Both the position numbers and the translations under genes were made by a program. Source: Omphiscola glabra (Eukaryota > Mollusca > Gastropoda > Lymnaeidae). From it: a stretch of DNA of 64,000 bases. Numbering within the stretch: the stretch's first letter is position 1; every line of letters starts with the position of its first letter. The stretch spans positions 35,879,182 to 35,943,181 of the forward strand of contig OZ024794.1 of assembly GCA_964017045.1 (NCBI GenBank), given 5' to 3'. The notes beneath the pieces are model-generated. The model was not told where the DNA came from and made no database searches. It worked only from the letters and a program-made list of their open reading frames with translations. Positions 46,822 to 59,925 of this stretch are shown here, in pieces.

Positions 46822-47192
46822 AATATACCTAACATTGCAACTGACTTGCTTAGATGTACCTAACATGGCCACTGACTTACTTATAAGTACCTAACATGGC
46901 CACTGACTTACTTAGAAGTACCTAACATTGCAACTGACTTGCTTAGATGTACCTAACATGGCCACTGACTTACTTAGAAGTACCTAACATAGCCACTGAC
47001 TTACTTAGAAGTACCTAACATGGCCACTGACTTACTTAGAAGTACCTAACATGGCCACTGACTTACTTAGAAGTACCTAACATGGCCACTGACTTACTTA
47101 GAAGTACCTAACATGGCCACTGACTTACTTAGAAGTACCTAACATGGCCACTGACTTACTTAGAAGTACATAACATGGCCACTGACTTACTT
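46822..47192. repeat. 31-bp minisatellite, about 12 copies
   Basis: Core taacatggccactgacttac then ttagaagtacc; two early copies carry attgcaactgacttgc, in the same order, suggesting a two- or three-unit duplication. Confidence 0.96.
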
Positions 47193-48429
47193 ATTTTCAT
47201 GTAAATTGCCATCTCCTATTCTGACGATGAAGTTTAAAAACTCCCCTGTCTTTAGGGCACTTTTGAGATGGACGCCTCATGTTGACTTGGACTTTAGGCC
47301 ATGGTTTGAATGACTTAAGTCAGGGGTTGACCTCTCAGCACGCGTTCCCGAGGAAAGACGGGATAGTCTCTGCCTGAAGTCACCGGCCAATACCATCACC
47401 ACCCCCAATGGCATTCAATTCTCCGAATGTCCAAAAGAGTTCTGACCAATGCATCTCTTCACGATTTCCTCTTCCCCCACACTGCAATCAGTTATGTGTA
47501 TCTACATCTACCTTCACCATATATCTCTTTCTTTACTTTTTTTGAAGGCATCTTAATAGAAACGTCTTTAATGTATTTATTTTATTGTTGGTGGGTGGGG
47601 GGGGGGGGCTCTTTCAGATATTCCCAGTGTTATATTTCGTATTGCTTAAACCTGGACGCAGTATTCCCCATGTTGCGCTTCTTTCCCCCCCCCCTCACTT
47701 TTGTGAGCCGTGGGGCACATACACCGAACAATCACCTAGTCCTCCCGAAGTACTTGAGCTGTTTTACACCGTTACTAAATGTTACACAAAGGAATCTCAG
47801 AGTGATTTAATGTGAGAGGCTGTTTGAAGACAAAGTGAGATGTGTTTCCACCCGTTCAAACAAAGCTGCTCCTGTACACCAGGAATTAACAGATAGCGCG
47901 ATTTTATTTGATTTTTCTACGCTATCGGGCCACCGATTCAAAGCAACGACATTGCCGTGCCGAGCGTCAAAAAAATAGAAAATCCGTGAAGAATCTGAAC
48001 CAAATCTCGCTACTGACTGCTTCGTGATAGACTTGACTTGGTTTTGTTTCTTGTCTTTTTGTTTTTCATTTTCAAAAATCATTTTTAAGAACTGATTTAG
48101 AAAGCTTAATTGCGTCGTAAGGAAGTTCTCTCAGGCAGGGACGTCCTTTGTGTAGGGTATAGGGTAGGGTAGGGCATTGGCCCCCTTCCCTTTTTTGAAT
48201 TTGCAGGGCATTTGCCCCCCCCCCCACAGAAAAAACCCTGAAATGACGCCCCTTCTCTCAGGTATTCGCGATTAACATTGACCACGCTCAGGTCATAAGA
48301 CGGACGGGGAGGGCCAGACTGTTGTTTAATTGTTAGGTTAGTCTTTAAAATATTGTGTTGTCTAGGAGCTCGGAGCGTACAAAGCGTTATGGGGAAAAAT
48401 AGGCAACAAAGTTTCTCACTTCATCTACA
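47193..48429. other. Intergenic with poly-G and poly-C tracts
   Basis: Homopolymer tracts lie at about 47597 (G), 47687 (C) and 48217 (C). A short gggtatagggtagggtaggg run is at 48158. A minus frame of 91 codons (47807-48082) has no recognised domain. Confidence 0.4.
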
Positions 48430-48548
48430 AACAAACCGGTACGCTAAACAAACCGGTACGCCAAACAAACCGGTACGCTAAACAAACCGGTACGATAAAC
48501 AAACCAGTACGCTAAACAAACCGGTACGCTAAACAAACCGGTTCGGTT
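48430..48548. repeat. 17-bp minisatellite, 7 copies
   Basis: Copies of acaaaccggtacgctaa; right-hand copy diverged (ttcggttaa). Confidence 0.94.
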
Positions 48549-48719
48549 AACAAACCAAACATTCCAAGTAATAAATCAAAAACACGTCCACGAATCAAAT
48601 CGTTAAGATAAACCATGGTTCCGCCTTTGATCATTTTAGACCACTTGAAAATGGATTTTTTTTTTAAATATTTAAAAAATTGTCAGTGTCGTCTAGAAAA
48701 TATGAGAAATAGCATCACA

Positions 48720-49050
48720 AGATAGGACTTCTTCTTCTTCTATATATTAAGGGCACACGATCAATTTATTGATCATTGTGGCTCCTATGAATGTAGATGG
48801 GATTTGCAACGTTTCTGTGCCTGGTGTTGATGAGGATATTTCACTGGTTGCAAGAGTTACTTAGTGAGGGTATCATGCACTGGGGGTTGGAAGGCCTGAG
48901 GCAATAGACTTGTTGTTCTTCCCATGACAAGATAGGACTTGTTCTGCACATCACAAGATAGGACTTGTTGTTCTTCACATCACAAAATAGGACTTGGTGT
49001 TCTTCACATCACAAAATAGGACTTGGTGTTCTTCACGTCACAAGTTAGTC
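48720..49050. repeat. Dispersed repeat plus ~29-bp tandem repeat
   Basis: An unidentified repeat-like segment (48725-48920, atcaatttattgatcattgtgg onwards) is followed by about five units of aggacttgttgttcttcaca and tcacaagat. Confidence 0.7.
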
Positions 49051-49127
49051 AATGGGCGAGTGCACTTTGGATTATTATATAAAAACAGTGGAGATTTAAT
49101 GGATGGGCACAGTGGACTGTTGACCAT

Positions 49128-49220
49128 GGCCTCACGCTTCTAGGGGGGGCTCACGCTTCTACGGGGCCTCACGCATCTAGAGAGGCCTCACGCTTCTAAG
49201 GGGCCTCAGGCTTCTATGGG
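49128..49220. repeat. ~18-bp repeat, about 5 copies
   Basis: Copies of gcctcacgcttctaagggg with substitutions; related words occur near 6450. Confidence 0.85.
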
Positions 49221-49470
49221 CATCGTTTCCCCATATTATTTATGTAATGAATTTTGAAATATTGTTCGGCGATAACATTTTCTTCAAAAATCCAAGTGAT
49301 CCAGAAACTGTCTGAAAGAAACACTGGTCATAAAGCATGGTCACCCTGGGCCCAAATGCTTTTCAGTACATTACTTTAATATGCTAGAGAGGAATGGGGG
49401 CCTCAATACATCACTGTGCTCAGATGATAGATGTATGGATGGATGGATAGATAATAAATAGATAGAAAGA

Positions 49471-50145
<675 letters not shown>

Positions 50146-50249
50146 ATGGACAAATTTTGTAAATATGAAGGATTTAAAAAGGATAATATATGGAAGTCTG
50201 TAGTCAAGATGTTGAAAGTAAAAAAAAACAGTGGAACAACGCATACACA

Positions 50250-50620
50250 CTACTGGAACATTGCTACTGACTCGTTGCACAAACACACACACACTACTGG
50301 AACATTAATTACGACTGTTTGCACATACACACACTACTGGAACATTAATTATGACTGTTTGCACATACACACACTACTGGAACATTAATAATGACTGTTT
50401 GCACAAACACACACACACACTACTGGAACACTAATTATAACTGTTTACACAGACACACACACACACTACTGGAACATGAATTATGACTTCTTGCACAAAC
50501 ACACACACACTACTGGAACATTAATTATAACTGTTTTCACAAACACACACACTAATGGAACATGAATTATGACTTCTTGCACAAACACACACACTACTGG
50601 AACATGAATAGTGACTGTTT

Positions 50621-50652
<32 letters not shown>

Positions 50653-50660
50653 TACTTGTT
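50250..50660. repeat. ~40-bp minisatellite containing CA runs, about 9 copies
   Basis: The unit combines actactggaacattaattat and gactgtttgcac with a variable (CA)n; it ends in a longer pure CA run (50620-50650). Confidence 0.93.
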
Positions 50661-50799
50661 CCTGGTTGCATCACCACGTAGAAATTGCTGAACCATTTAA
50701 TGCTTACTAGCTCCACAAACTCATTTATTATTGGAAAGTTACTGCTGGCCGAATCAGGAAAATGATTGAAAATGAAACATTACTGCAGGTCGGGTCATG

Positions 50800-51410
50800 A
50801 TAAGGATAAGAACGGGACCATTACTGCAGGCTGTAATAATTTAATGTTACCGACCGGACGAAAACTGCTGGTGGGATCATGATAAGGATAAAGACGGGAT
50901 CATCACTGCTGATGGGATCATGATAATGATAAAGACGCGACCATTACTGCATGCTGTAATAGGATAAGGATAAAGACCGGACCATCACTGCTGGTGGGAT
51001 CATGATAAGGATAAAGACGGGACCATTACTGCTTGCTTTAATAGGATAATGATAATGACGGGACCATTACTGCTTGGTGTAATAGGATAAGGATAAAGAC
51101 CGGACCATCCCTGTTGGTGGGATCATGATAAGGATAAAGACGGGACCATTACTGCTTGCTGTAATAGGATAAGGATAAAGACCGGACCATCACTGCTGGT
51201 GGGATCATGATAAGGATAAAGACGGGGACCATTACTGCATGCTGTAATAGGATAATGAGAAAGACCGGACCATCACAGCTGGTGGGATCATGATAAGGAT
51301 AAAGACGGGGACCATTACTGCATGCTGTAATAGGATAATGAGAAAGACCGGACCATCACAGCTGGTGGGATCATGATAATGATAAAGACGGGGACCATTA
51401 CTGTTGAAGA
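50800..51410. repeat. ~82-bp compound tandem repeat, about 6 copies
   Basis: Two related half-units alternate: one with gggaccattactgc(t/a)tgctg and one with ggaccatcactgctggtggg, each following gataaggataaag. The earliest copies (from about 50750) are diverged. Confidence 0.9.
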
Positions 51411-52124
51411 TATGATGGAATGAAACGCAGCTACTGTGACACCTATCTCCTGTGTTACAACAATCCTTGATCATGGCGCATGAGTACACATCACCTCATC
51501 ACAATGTAAAAAAAAAAAAAGTCTTTCATTGTTCAGCAAATAAAATGACATCTCCTTATTGACGTGAAAACCGCAATGATTGTTTGATGTTCAACATACT
51601 CTTGGGTACACCCCCCTTACCCCCACACCCCCCACCCACCCCCCGGGACCGCCCTTCCCAGCTGTTAAGCTATATTTTTTCCTTACCTTCGTCAATAAAA
51701 TATGTCGACATTCGAACTGCTAAACTGCACTTACAAGGGATTAAGCGATCGCTTCTTTCAGTCTTGAATACTGCGTGGTGAACGTTCATGACGTCCAGTG
51801 TTGATTGTATAGGCCTGGTTTTAAAGATTCGGCTTCGACCCGCGCGCCCCCCCACTCCACCCCCCTGGGCCACTTTTCCCCTTAAACTTCTTCTGACCAC
51901 TACTTAACACTATAAAACATAGAGATACAGACAGACAGTCAGACAGATATATATATTCAGGTTAGCCCAAAAAGTGAGAGCTTCTTGTAGCAAGTGCTAT
52001 AAAGTGCTATAAAGTGCTATTTAATATAATTGAACTAATATTATGTTTTATCATTTATTACAGATGCATGTCAAGTATTACGTTAATCAGAAAAAATGAG
52101 CAATGTCGCCCCCTCCCCCCTCCC
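51411..52124. other. Intergenic, nothing recognised
   Basis: It has C-rich tracts near 51610 and 51850 and three copies of aagtgctat (51990-52019). No gene supported. Confidence 0.4.
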
Positions 52125-52132
52125 CACACACA

Positions 52133-52319
52133 CAGGGCCGGCCTTAGGCCACTTCAACCTATGCGGCCGCAGTGGGCCCCACACTTTCATAGGCCCCGCC
52201 CCGAATTTATTTTCTAATACAAAATCTTAATTTTCAGTTATTATCCTTATCCTCTACCCAGACTGGGCCCCGCGAAATCCGTTTCGCATAGGGCCCCGCA
52301 ATTGCTAGGGTCGGCTCTG
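52133..52319. mobile_element. hAT MITE with CAGGGCCGGCC ends
   Basis: The termini CAGGGCCGGCCTTAGG and CTAGGGTCGGCTCTG are inverted. The flanking 8-mers are CACACACA on both sides (52125-52132 and 52320-52327); because the site is a CA repeat, the duplication is less diagnostic. The 187-bp interior is GC-rich at both ends and non-coding. Confidence 0.75.
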
Positions 52320-52494
52320 CACACACATTCACACACATTCCTGCTTCTAATGTCTGTAAGCATTGATGCCACTCGTTTATGTGTCTGCTAATAAAGCGAT
52401 ACTATCACATTTGGGGGTTTTCCACCACGTATATATACAAATTTGTTTTGTTTTATTTAATTAATGTATGTCAATTTTTAAGTTCTTGATTATG

Positions 52495-52584
52495 TTTGTT
52501 AAATTGTGTGTACAGTGTGGAGAGTGGTGAGCCCAGCCCTAGGTTGGGGTACTACGCTATAAAAAAAACTTCTTATAATAATAA
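52495..52584 (+). mobile_element. CR1/L2-type LINE 3' tail
   Basis: The sequence ggtgagcccagccctaggtt, ggggtactacgctata and a TTATAA/ATAATA tail closely match the 3'UTR end at 42450-42530. No coding part. A Helitron-like element begins directly in its tail. Confidence 0.75.
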
Positions 52585-53591
52585 TCATATATATATATAT
52601 AAAAGGGAAAATTTGTTTGGGGTTTGTTCCACAAAGGCTTTTACATGGATTGATGGATCTTGACCAAACTTGGCACATATATCCATCATTATCCAGAAGG
52701 AACTCTTAAGGGGTTGAGAACCTTTAATAGCATTTCGTGTGGGGCCGGGGGCCCCGAATTTGTTTTTTTCTAATATGAGCTATATAAAAAAATTACAAAC
52801 AAATACTCCTACGTGAATGGATGGATAACGATCAAACTTATTACACGTACACTTGATTATCCATATTCAAATTCCGAGGGGTACTGAACTCATACTATCC
52901 ATTCTTCTGGGGCCGGGGCCCCCATTTCATTTTTCCTTATATGAGCTATATAAATATCGATAGGGTTAATACTCCTACATGAATGGATGGATCGTGACCA
53001 AACTTAGTACACATACACATGATTATCCATACTCAAATGCTTAGACAACAGTATAGGTTCTATGTGAATTGATAGATATATGCCTAGGGTGAGCGCAATA
53101 CACATCAATGTTCGTAATGAAATATCGGTGGATTTAAAAATAATGATATCCAATCTAGAACTTTCCAGAAAGTTCGATAAATTTAAAACGCTATATCTAT
53201 GGCATTTTTCAATAGATTTTAATGGGAAAAATTTTAAATTTTAACTTCATAACTTACCTGAATGATTTTTACATTTGTTTTTTCCTTATATAAGCTATAT
53301 ATAAATATCAAAAGGCTTAGACCGGGACCAAACCGGTATCGGGATCCGACAGCTATCGTTATCCCACTGGTTCCAAGTTATCACCGGGATCGGAATACCG
53401 ACGGGTTTGGGATGATACCGGAATCGGGATCCAGAGGGATCAGAATCCCGACGGGAAACGGTATACTAACAGGATCGGGAAACCGACGGGATTGGGAGCC
53501 AACCGAGATCGGAATAATTATAAGGCTATAGACTGTTTAAGATCTTTCGTTCCGAATGCTATCCCGGCAAATCGCCGGGTATATCGGCTAG
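52585..53591 (+). mobile_element. Helitron-like non-autonomous element (copy b)
   Basis: Starts TCATATATATATATAAAAGG after a host A and ends CCCGGCAAATCGCCGGG (hairpin, 6-bp stem), TATATCGGCTAG, then T. These are the 5' TC, the 3' hairpin and the CTAG of Helitrons. It has no Rep/helicase frame (1007 bp). The body is shared with copies a and c. Confidence 0.85.
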
Positions 53592-54742
53592 TATATATAT
53601 ATAAAAGTGAAAATTTGTGGGTTTGTGGGTGGGTTTGTTCCACAAAGGCTTTTACACCGATTGATGGATCTTGACCAAACTTGGCATATGTATCCATCAT
53701 TATCCAGAAGGAACTCTTAAGGGGTTGAGAACTTTTAATAACATTTCGTGTGGGGCCGGGGGCCCCGAATTCGTTTTTTTCTTATATGAGCTATATAAAT
53801 AAATTACAAACAAATACTCATGCGAGAATGGATGGATATCGATCAAACTTAGTACACATACACTTGATTATCCATACTCAAATACTAAAGGGTACTGAAC
53901 TCATAATATCCATTCCTCTGGGGCCGGGGGCCCCATTTAATTTTTCCTTATATAAGCTATATAAATATTAGTATGCTTAGACAACACTATTGGTGCTATG
54001 TGAATTGATGGATATAGGCTTAGCTTTGTTGCAATACACTTCTTAGTCCATATGGAAATAACGGTGGATGTAAAACTAATAATATCCAATCTAGAATTTT
54101 CCAGAAAGTTCGATAACTTTAATACGCTATATCTATGGCATTATTCAATAGATTTTAATGGGACAAATTTAAAATTGTAACTTCATAACTTTCCTGAATG
54201 ATTATTATAGGGCCCGATCTCAGGCAAAACTAATTCGGTGCAATTATGGAATGGGCCCCCGGGGCCCCTCTTTTAACTTAAATGTACTATAGTTATAGAA
54301 ATTCATTTAGTCGTATTATTTTTCGTATTCGAAGAATAATTATTACTAATAAAAGACTGTTTTTACACAGTTCGGGGAGGATAATACATTTAATCTAGAA
54401 TGTTCCAGAAAGTTCTATAGGTCAATAGGCTTAGATAACACTTTAGTTTTTTTGTGAATTGATGGATATAGGCCTAACGTGGTAGCAATACACTGCACTG
54501 TCCGTTTTTAGATATCGGTGGATTTAAAACTAAGAATATCCAATCTAGAATTTTCCAGAAAGTTCGATATCTTTAAAAAGCTAAATCTATGTCACGACCA
54601 AATCAGGAAATGGGATAACATTGGAAAGGAGGGTCCCTAGATGAAACGGGATCCCAAAGAGAACAGTATCCTAATGGGATCTGTAGGCCACCGGGATCGG
54701 GGTCCTAATGCAATCCCGGGCCACGCCGGGTATATCGGCTAG
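53592..54742 (+). mobile_element. Helitron-like non-autonomous element (copy c), head-to-tail with b
   Basis: The body begins TATATATATATAAAAGTG immediately after the CTAG of copy b and ends CCCGGGCCACGCCGGG, TATATCGGCTAG, then T. The 5' TC is absent, so either the junction lost it or the pair arose by read-through. Long matches to b include atggatcttgaccaaacttgg and the ggggccgggggccccgaatt block. Confidence 0.8.
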
Positions 54743-55124
54743 TAATATATATTTTCGAAAATAGAGATGACTTAGTCATCGTTGGGAAGTCCACAAAGGT
54801 TTGCAGTAGTATTTGTTGTTATCTCCATTATCTTGTTTAATCCAAATGCAACCATATTTCCTCATTTTTCGAGACTAAAAAATTATTAGTTATCATTTTG
54901 GTCCATCGATGCTCCAAGAATTGTATGGAAGAGTGAACATTCAATTAATCCTCTTTTTTTCCCCACGTGTCGTTAACTATGTTTAATATAAGATTAATTA
55001 ATGGAAACACAAATGCAATAACTGAGCTTTAAAATATGTTAGTGATTGACCATATGTTTCAGTAGCAGAACTGTTTACACCTACTCTTTCGCTGCAGTTA
55101 CTATGTTTTTATGCATTAAACTAC
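54743..55124. other. Spacer, nothing recognised
   Basis: AT-rich; no element or gene supported. Confidence 0.4.
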
Positions 55125-55785
55125 GGCACTACGACTACGACACTACGACTTACGACACTACGACTACGGCACTACGACTACGGCACTAAGACTACGGGAC
55201 TACGACTTACGGCACTAAGACTACGGCACTACGACTACGGCACTAAGACTACGGCACTACGACTACGGCCCTACGACTACGGCACTACGACTACGGCACT
55301 ACGACTACGGCAGTACGAATACGACACTACGACTTACGGCACTAAGACTACGGCACTACGAATACGACACTACGACTACGGCACTACGACTACGGCACTA
55401 CGACTACGACACTACGACTTACGGCACTAAGACTACGGCACTACGACTACGACACTACGACTTACGGTACTAATACGGCACTACGACTTACGGCACTAAG
55501 ACTACGGCACTACGATTACGGCACTAAGACTACGGCACTACGACTACGGCACTAAGACTACGGCACTACGACTACGGCACTACGACTACGGCACTACGAC
55601 TTACGGCACTAAGACTACGGCACTACGACTTCGACAATACGACTTGCGGCACTACGACTACGGCACTACGACTACGGCACTACGATTTACGGCACTACGG
55701 CACTACACTACGGCACTACCACTTACGGCACTACCACTTACGGCACTACCACTTACGGCACTACGACTACGGCACTACGACGAGC
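55125..55785. repeat. 14/15-bp CACTACGACTACGG minisatellite, about 47 copies
   Basis: Unit cactacgactacgg with variants cactaagactacgg and the 15-bp cactacgacttacgg. The block with 'aagactacgg' after 'gacttacgg' recurs, hinting at higher-order duplication. Confidence 0.96.
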
Positions 55786-55954
55786 CTAAAATCACTGATA
55801 CATTTTTTTCTTTTAAGAATAATATGTCAGGGACTGCGTTCAAACCGAGTCAAAGTAAAATAGAAAACGATTTAGGAAAGCTTGAAAAGATAATCAAATA
55901 AACATTTCGGATAAAAGCCGTCATCGGAAGGCTAAATAAGAATGAATATATATT

Positions 55955-56145
55955 GAGACAATTAAAGCTAACGTGTAAGTGCCAATGTGTTTAGTCACAG
56001 GAGGTTGCCTAACAGCTAATGAAACAATTAAAGCTAAGCTTGTAAGTGGCATTGTGTTTAGTTACAGGAGGTTTCCTAAAAGCTAATGAGACAATTAAAG
56101 CTAAGCTTGTAAGTGGCAATGTGTTTAGCTACAGGAAGTTGTCTT
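55955..56145. repeat. ~67-bp repeat, 2.8 copies
   Basis: Copies share aatgagacaattaaagctaa, gcttgtaagtggcaatgtgt and ttagttacaggagg. Confidence 0.92.
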
Positions 56146-56235
56146 AACCCGAACACGTCCGTGTTAGTGAGGTTACAGAAAGTAGAACAATAAACAAAGT
56201 CCCAACCAACCCACAGAGGAAACAAGAGAAACTAA

Positions 56236-56865
56236 TGTGAAAGAAGGGACCAAACAACCCACCGTGAAAGAAGGGACCAAACAACCCACCACGAAAGAAG
56301 GGACCAGACAACCTACTGTGAAAGAATGGACCATAAAATCTACCGTGAAAGATGGGACCAGACAACCTACTGTGAAAGAATGGACCATAAAATCTACCGT
56401 GAAAGAAGGGACCAGACAACCTACTGTGAAAGAATGGACCATAAAATCTACCGTGAAAGAAGGGACCAGACAACCGACTGTAAAAGAAGGGACCGTGACA
56501 ACCTACTGTGAAAGAAGGGACCATGACAACCTACTGTGAAAGAAGGGACCAGATAACCTACTGTGAAAGAAGGGACCATGACAACCCACCACGAAAGAAG
56601 GGACCATGACAACCCACCACGAAAGAAGAGACCAGACCGTGAAAGAATGGACCAGATAACCTACTGTGAAAGAAGAGACCAGACAACCTACCGTGAAAGA
56701 AGGGACCATAACAACCCACCACGAAAGAGGGGACCAGATCGTGAAAGAAGGGACCAGACAACCTACCGTGAAAGAAGGGACCAGACAAACTACTGTGAAA
56801 GAAGGGACCATGACAACCTACAGTGAAAGAAGGGACCATGACAACCTACTGTGACGAGAGGTTTC
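56236..56865. repeat. 27-bp minisatellite, about 23 copies
   Basis: Core gtgaaagaagggaccagaca then acctact; the left part alternates ...agacaacctact with ...ataaaatctacc as a 54-bp two-unit block, the right part uses ccatgacaac variants. Multiple spurious frames on both strands. Confidence 0.97.
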
Positions 56866-56894
56866 CGTTTTTCACCCGCCGCTTTATGGACAGT

Positions 56895-57065
56895 ATTTTC
56901 ACATAGATCTTTGGGGTCATCTGTGGACTCGATCCAAGGGCATGGATCTTTGGGGTCATCTGTGGACTCGACCCAGGAGTATGGATTTTTGGGGTCATCT
57001 GTGGACTCGACCCAGGAGTATGGATTTTTTGGAGTCATCTGTGGACTCGTCCCAAGGAATCTAGA
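56895..57065. repeat. 39-bp minisatellite, 4 copies
   Basis: Core ggggtcatctgtggactcga, with the intervening text changing between copies. Confidence 0.95.
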
Positions 57066-57540
57066 GACATAGCATTTCTCTGTTTAAACACATTCTTTTA
57101 ACTAGTGCTCCATTCATCAAATATGAAATGGAAATAAACCAAAAAAAGTCTTATTTATTTGTTTATATATATATATCATCACCAGACTATAAAATAAGCA
57201 CAGGTTTAAAGTCATCCAAACCTCAAATAAGGTTTCATATGCCCCATAGACTTCATTCAAATCTAACTTCAAGTCAATGAAGTCCACTGAAAAATGTTGG
57301 GCTGTTGTTTTTTCCGAATTTTTAACAATTCTTTTCCATTATTCTTTCTAGTGTTTTTCAGTTTCCTTCCTAATCATCCTTGAACACTGCTGCACGCGTG
57401 AAATAAAGCTATTAACAGAAATTGCTTAACAGCTGTTTCCAAAGTCGTTAAATTTTTTAATAACACGGATACGTACTTTTATTTCGTGAAACTTAATTCT
57501 CCCTTCAATCACAGTAGGCTTTGATACAGAATCGTCACTG
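57066..57540. other. Spacer, nothing recognised
   Basis: AT-rich with a short (AT)n at 57166; no gene supported. Confidence 0.4.
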
Positions 57541-57548
57541 CATTAGAC

Positions 57549-57767
57549 CAATGGTCGACAAACTCATTACCGGTAGTCAAATGAGCCAAAAATCAGAAGC
57601 AGGACGATTAACATTTTTTTTTTTTTTGAGAGCCCAATTTCTTTTCAAGAACCTGTCAAGAACCATGTTTTTCTGAGTCAAAACCTATTTGTGGCCGAAT
57701 GGCCGAGCCGCACTCAGCTCGCTAAAGAGCCGCATGCAGCTCGCGAGCCGCGATTTGCCGACCACTG
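57549..57767. mobile_element. hAT MITE, sibling of 11268-11462
   Basis: Starts CAATGGTCGACAAACTC and ends GATTTGCCGACCACTG; the flanking 8-mers CATTAGAC and CATTATAC match at 7 of 8. Shares 'gagccaaaaatcag.agcagga' and 'gtggccgag..gccgcactcag' with the copy in the hAT transposase. Confidence 0.82.
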
Positions 57768-57899
57768 CATTATACTAATGAATAAAAAGTATTAATCAAA
57801 TTTACAATTAATCCCTAGCTTTGAAATTTTAAACAATATGGTTTAACGTTTATATTTTATAGAAAGTTTAGTTAGTTTTTCATAATTGGGTCATCTGAT

Positions 57900-58082
57900 C
57901 AGTGGCGTAGTGAGGGGGGCAATGGGGGCATCATGCCCCGGGCGCTACTCACAAAGGGGCGCCAAATGGTATATTTTACTATAATATTGTATGGTTTTCG
58001 AATAGGGGGGGCGCTAAAAAGTTATTGGGGGCGCTAAAAAGGTATTGTGCCCCGGGCGCGTGTTAATCTCGCTACGCCACTG
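57900..58082. mobile_element. Intact CAGTGGCGTAG-family hAT MITE
   Basis: The termini are CAGTGGCGTAG...CTACGCCACTG with perfect 8-bp duplications CATCTGAT at 57892-57899 and 58083-58090. Nearly identical inside to 21761-21944. Confidence 0.9.
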
Positions 58083-58090
58083 CATCTGAT

Positions 58091-59639
58091 CCCAAAGTTT
58101 ATAAGCAAATAATAAAAGAAAAGCCCAAACGCTATGTTTAAAAGTCAGTGCATTCCAGCAGCACGTAGCAAAAAAATAATTTTCCCCGTCTTGTAACTCG
58201 TAACTTAACAACAAATTTATTATTTGTATTGCAAAAATTGAAATTTCGGTTAAAATTATAGTTCTTACTTCGAAGTGAAGCTGTCGTTTACATTTTAATT
58301 TATGTTTTTTGTGTGTGTGTGTGTGTGTGTGTTGTTTTGTCAAGTCCATAATTTTAAATTGAAATGTCCAAATACAAAGTTTTAAATTGTTTAAGATAAA
58401 CAATTTATACTATTGATAAACAATTTATACTATTGATTTCAAAATATTCAAAGTTTATTATTTAAAATTCCAATTTAAATTGATGGGCTCAATGGCTCAA
58501 GTTTATGCAATGTTTGGGGTTCCTAATCTGATAGGGATAATCCACCAACGTCACGGAACAGGTGCCATTTCATATTTTCGTGACGATGTGGAATGGTAAA
58601 TTGGTGTGTGTGGGGGGGGGGGGGGGGGTGGGTCATGTCACGTCACTTAAAAAATGGACTATGTTGAAAACAACGTGCACTGACACACAATAATGTTGAC
58701 GAGAAATTATTTATGCAGCAACTTCAACGATTAAATGTTCATTCTTTCCATTTGTGAATGTTTGATTGTTGATTGATTGTAATGTTTTTATTTTTAAACT
58801 GCGAACATTGTCATTATCACTGAGCGTATCGGTCCCGGGGTGAACTATGTATTGGCATGCGAGGTCAGAGCCAATCAAGTTACAGTTAAGCATGAAGGAA
58901 GAGAGTCGAAGGTGTGGTGTCTAGTGTCTAGGACAGTCTTGATAAATTATATCTAAAAATTTTAAGTCAGGAGTTTGAGAATCAGTTCCACGTGAACTGG
59001 GATGGGAAATACATTAGGTAACGGGAGAAAATCATTTTAAGAAATTTTCTATTGAAAAGTGTCCTGACATAGGCACAGTAATTCGCTATTTGTGGGATAC
59101 AAATATTTTTTTTTTAGATTTTGAAAACGAAAATGAAAAGGGTAAAAAAAAATAATTAAGATTTTCTGCGCTCTATCACCATTTTGAATCAATCAAATAC
59201 TCTCCTACTTGTGATACTAATTTTTCTTGAATTTCTTTTCTTATTTCTTATATTTTACATATTTCCAAAATATTTTTGGTCGTTAAAATGTTATTTTTCA
59301 CAGTAAAAATACATAAATTCGTTTACTTCTTGTAATCTTAGTTTTGGAAAACTTAACTTCCGGCAATAACATTAATGGCGAACACTTAAGTTTTTGAACC
59401 ACTTTCGATTTCTTATTGTTTCTTTATTAATCCTTTCTCTAAGGGAGGCCCTTAGCCGAAACGTTCTTCTTTTATTGTCCTATCTTTCTATTTCAGCTTC
59501 TATAATATGCCTTGTTCCACTTTTTCAACCAGCCACTTTAAAAATAGATTTTTAAAAATTGTTTTCTATTGTTACCAATAATGGCAATAATTAAAAAATA
59601 ATAAAATTTTATGGTTTAGATTAGCCGACTTTTTACAGT
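58091..59639. other. Intergenic, nothing firm
   Basis: It includes (GT)n at 58310-58330 and a poly-G run at 58610. The segment gccgaaacgttcttcttttattg (about 59454) resembles 'CCGAAACGTT' motifs often seen near the 3' parts of Penelope-like retroelements, but no RT or GIY-YIG sequence was found. No gene. Confidence 0.35.
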
Positions 59640-59925
59640 ATTTACAGCATATATTTGTTAAAATATATGTAAAAGTTTATGTGAAAATATATGATAAGGT
59701 TTATGTTAAAATATACGTTTAAGTTAATGTTAAAATACGTGAAAATTTTTATGTTAAGTTTATTTTAAAATATATGTTATGTTAATGTTAAAATAAATGT
59801 TAACGTTTATGATTATGTTAACGTTTATATTAAAATATGCGCTAAAAGTTATGTTAAAATATATATTAAAGTAAGTCGGTAATGGTTAAAATATATGTTA
59901 AAGTTTATGTTAAAATGTATGTTAA
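59640..59925. repeat. ~24-bp AT-rich degenerate repeat, about 10 copies
   Basis: Irregular copies of tttatgttaaaatatatgtt with frequent substitutions. Confidence 0.85.

Noticed and set aside
7807..47807. Possible unknown genes at 47427-48082 and 39047-39350
   Set aside because: No domain, no splice structure I could defend, and adjacent low-complexity sequence explains the open frames.
59440..59480. Penelope-like element marked by gccgaaacgttct
   Set aside because: Only a short motif; no RT or GIY-YIG reading nearby.
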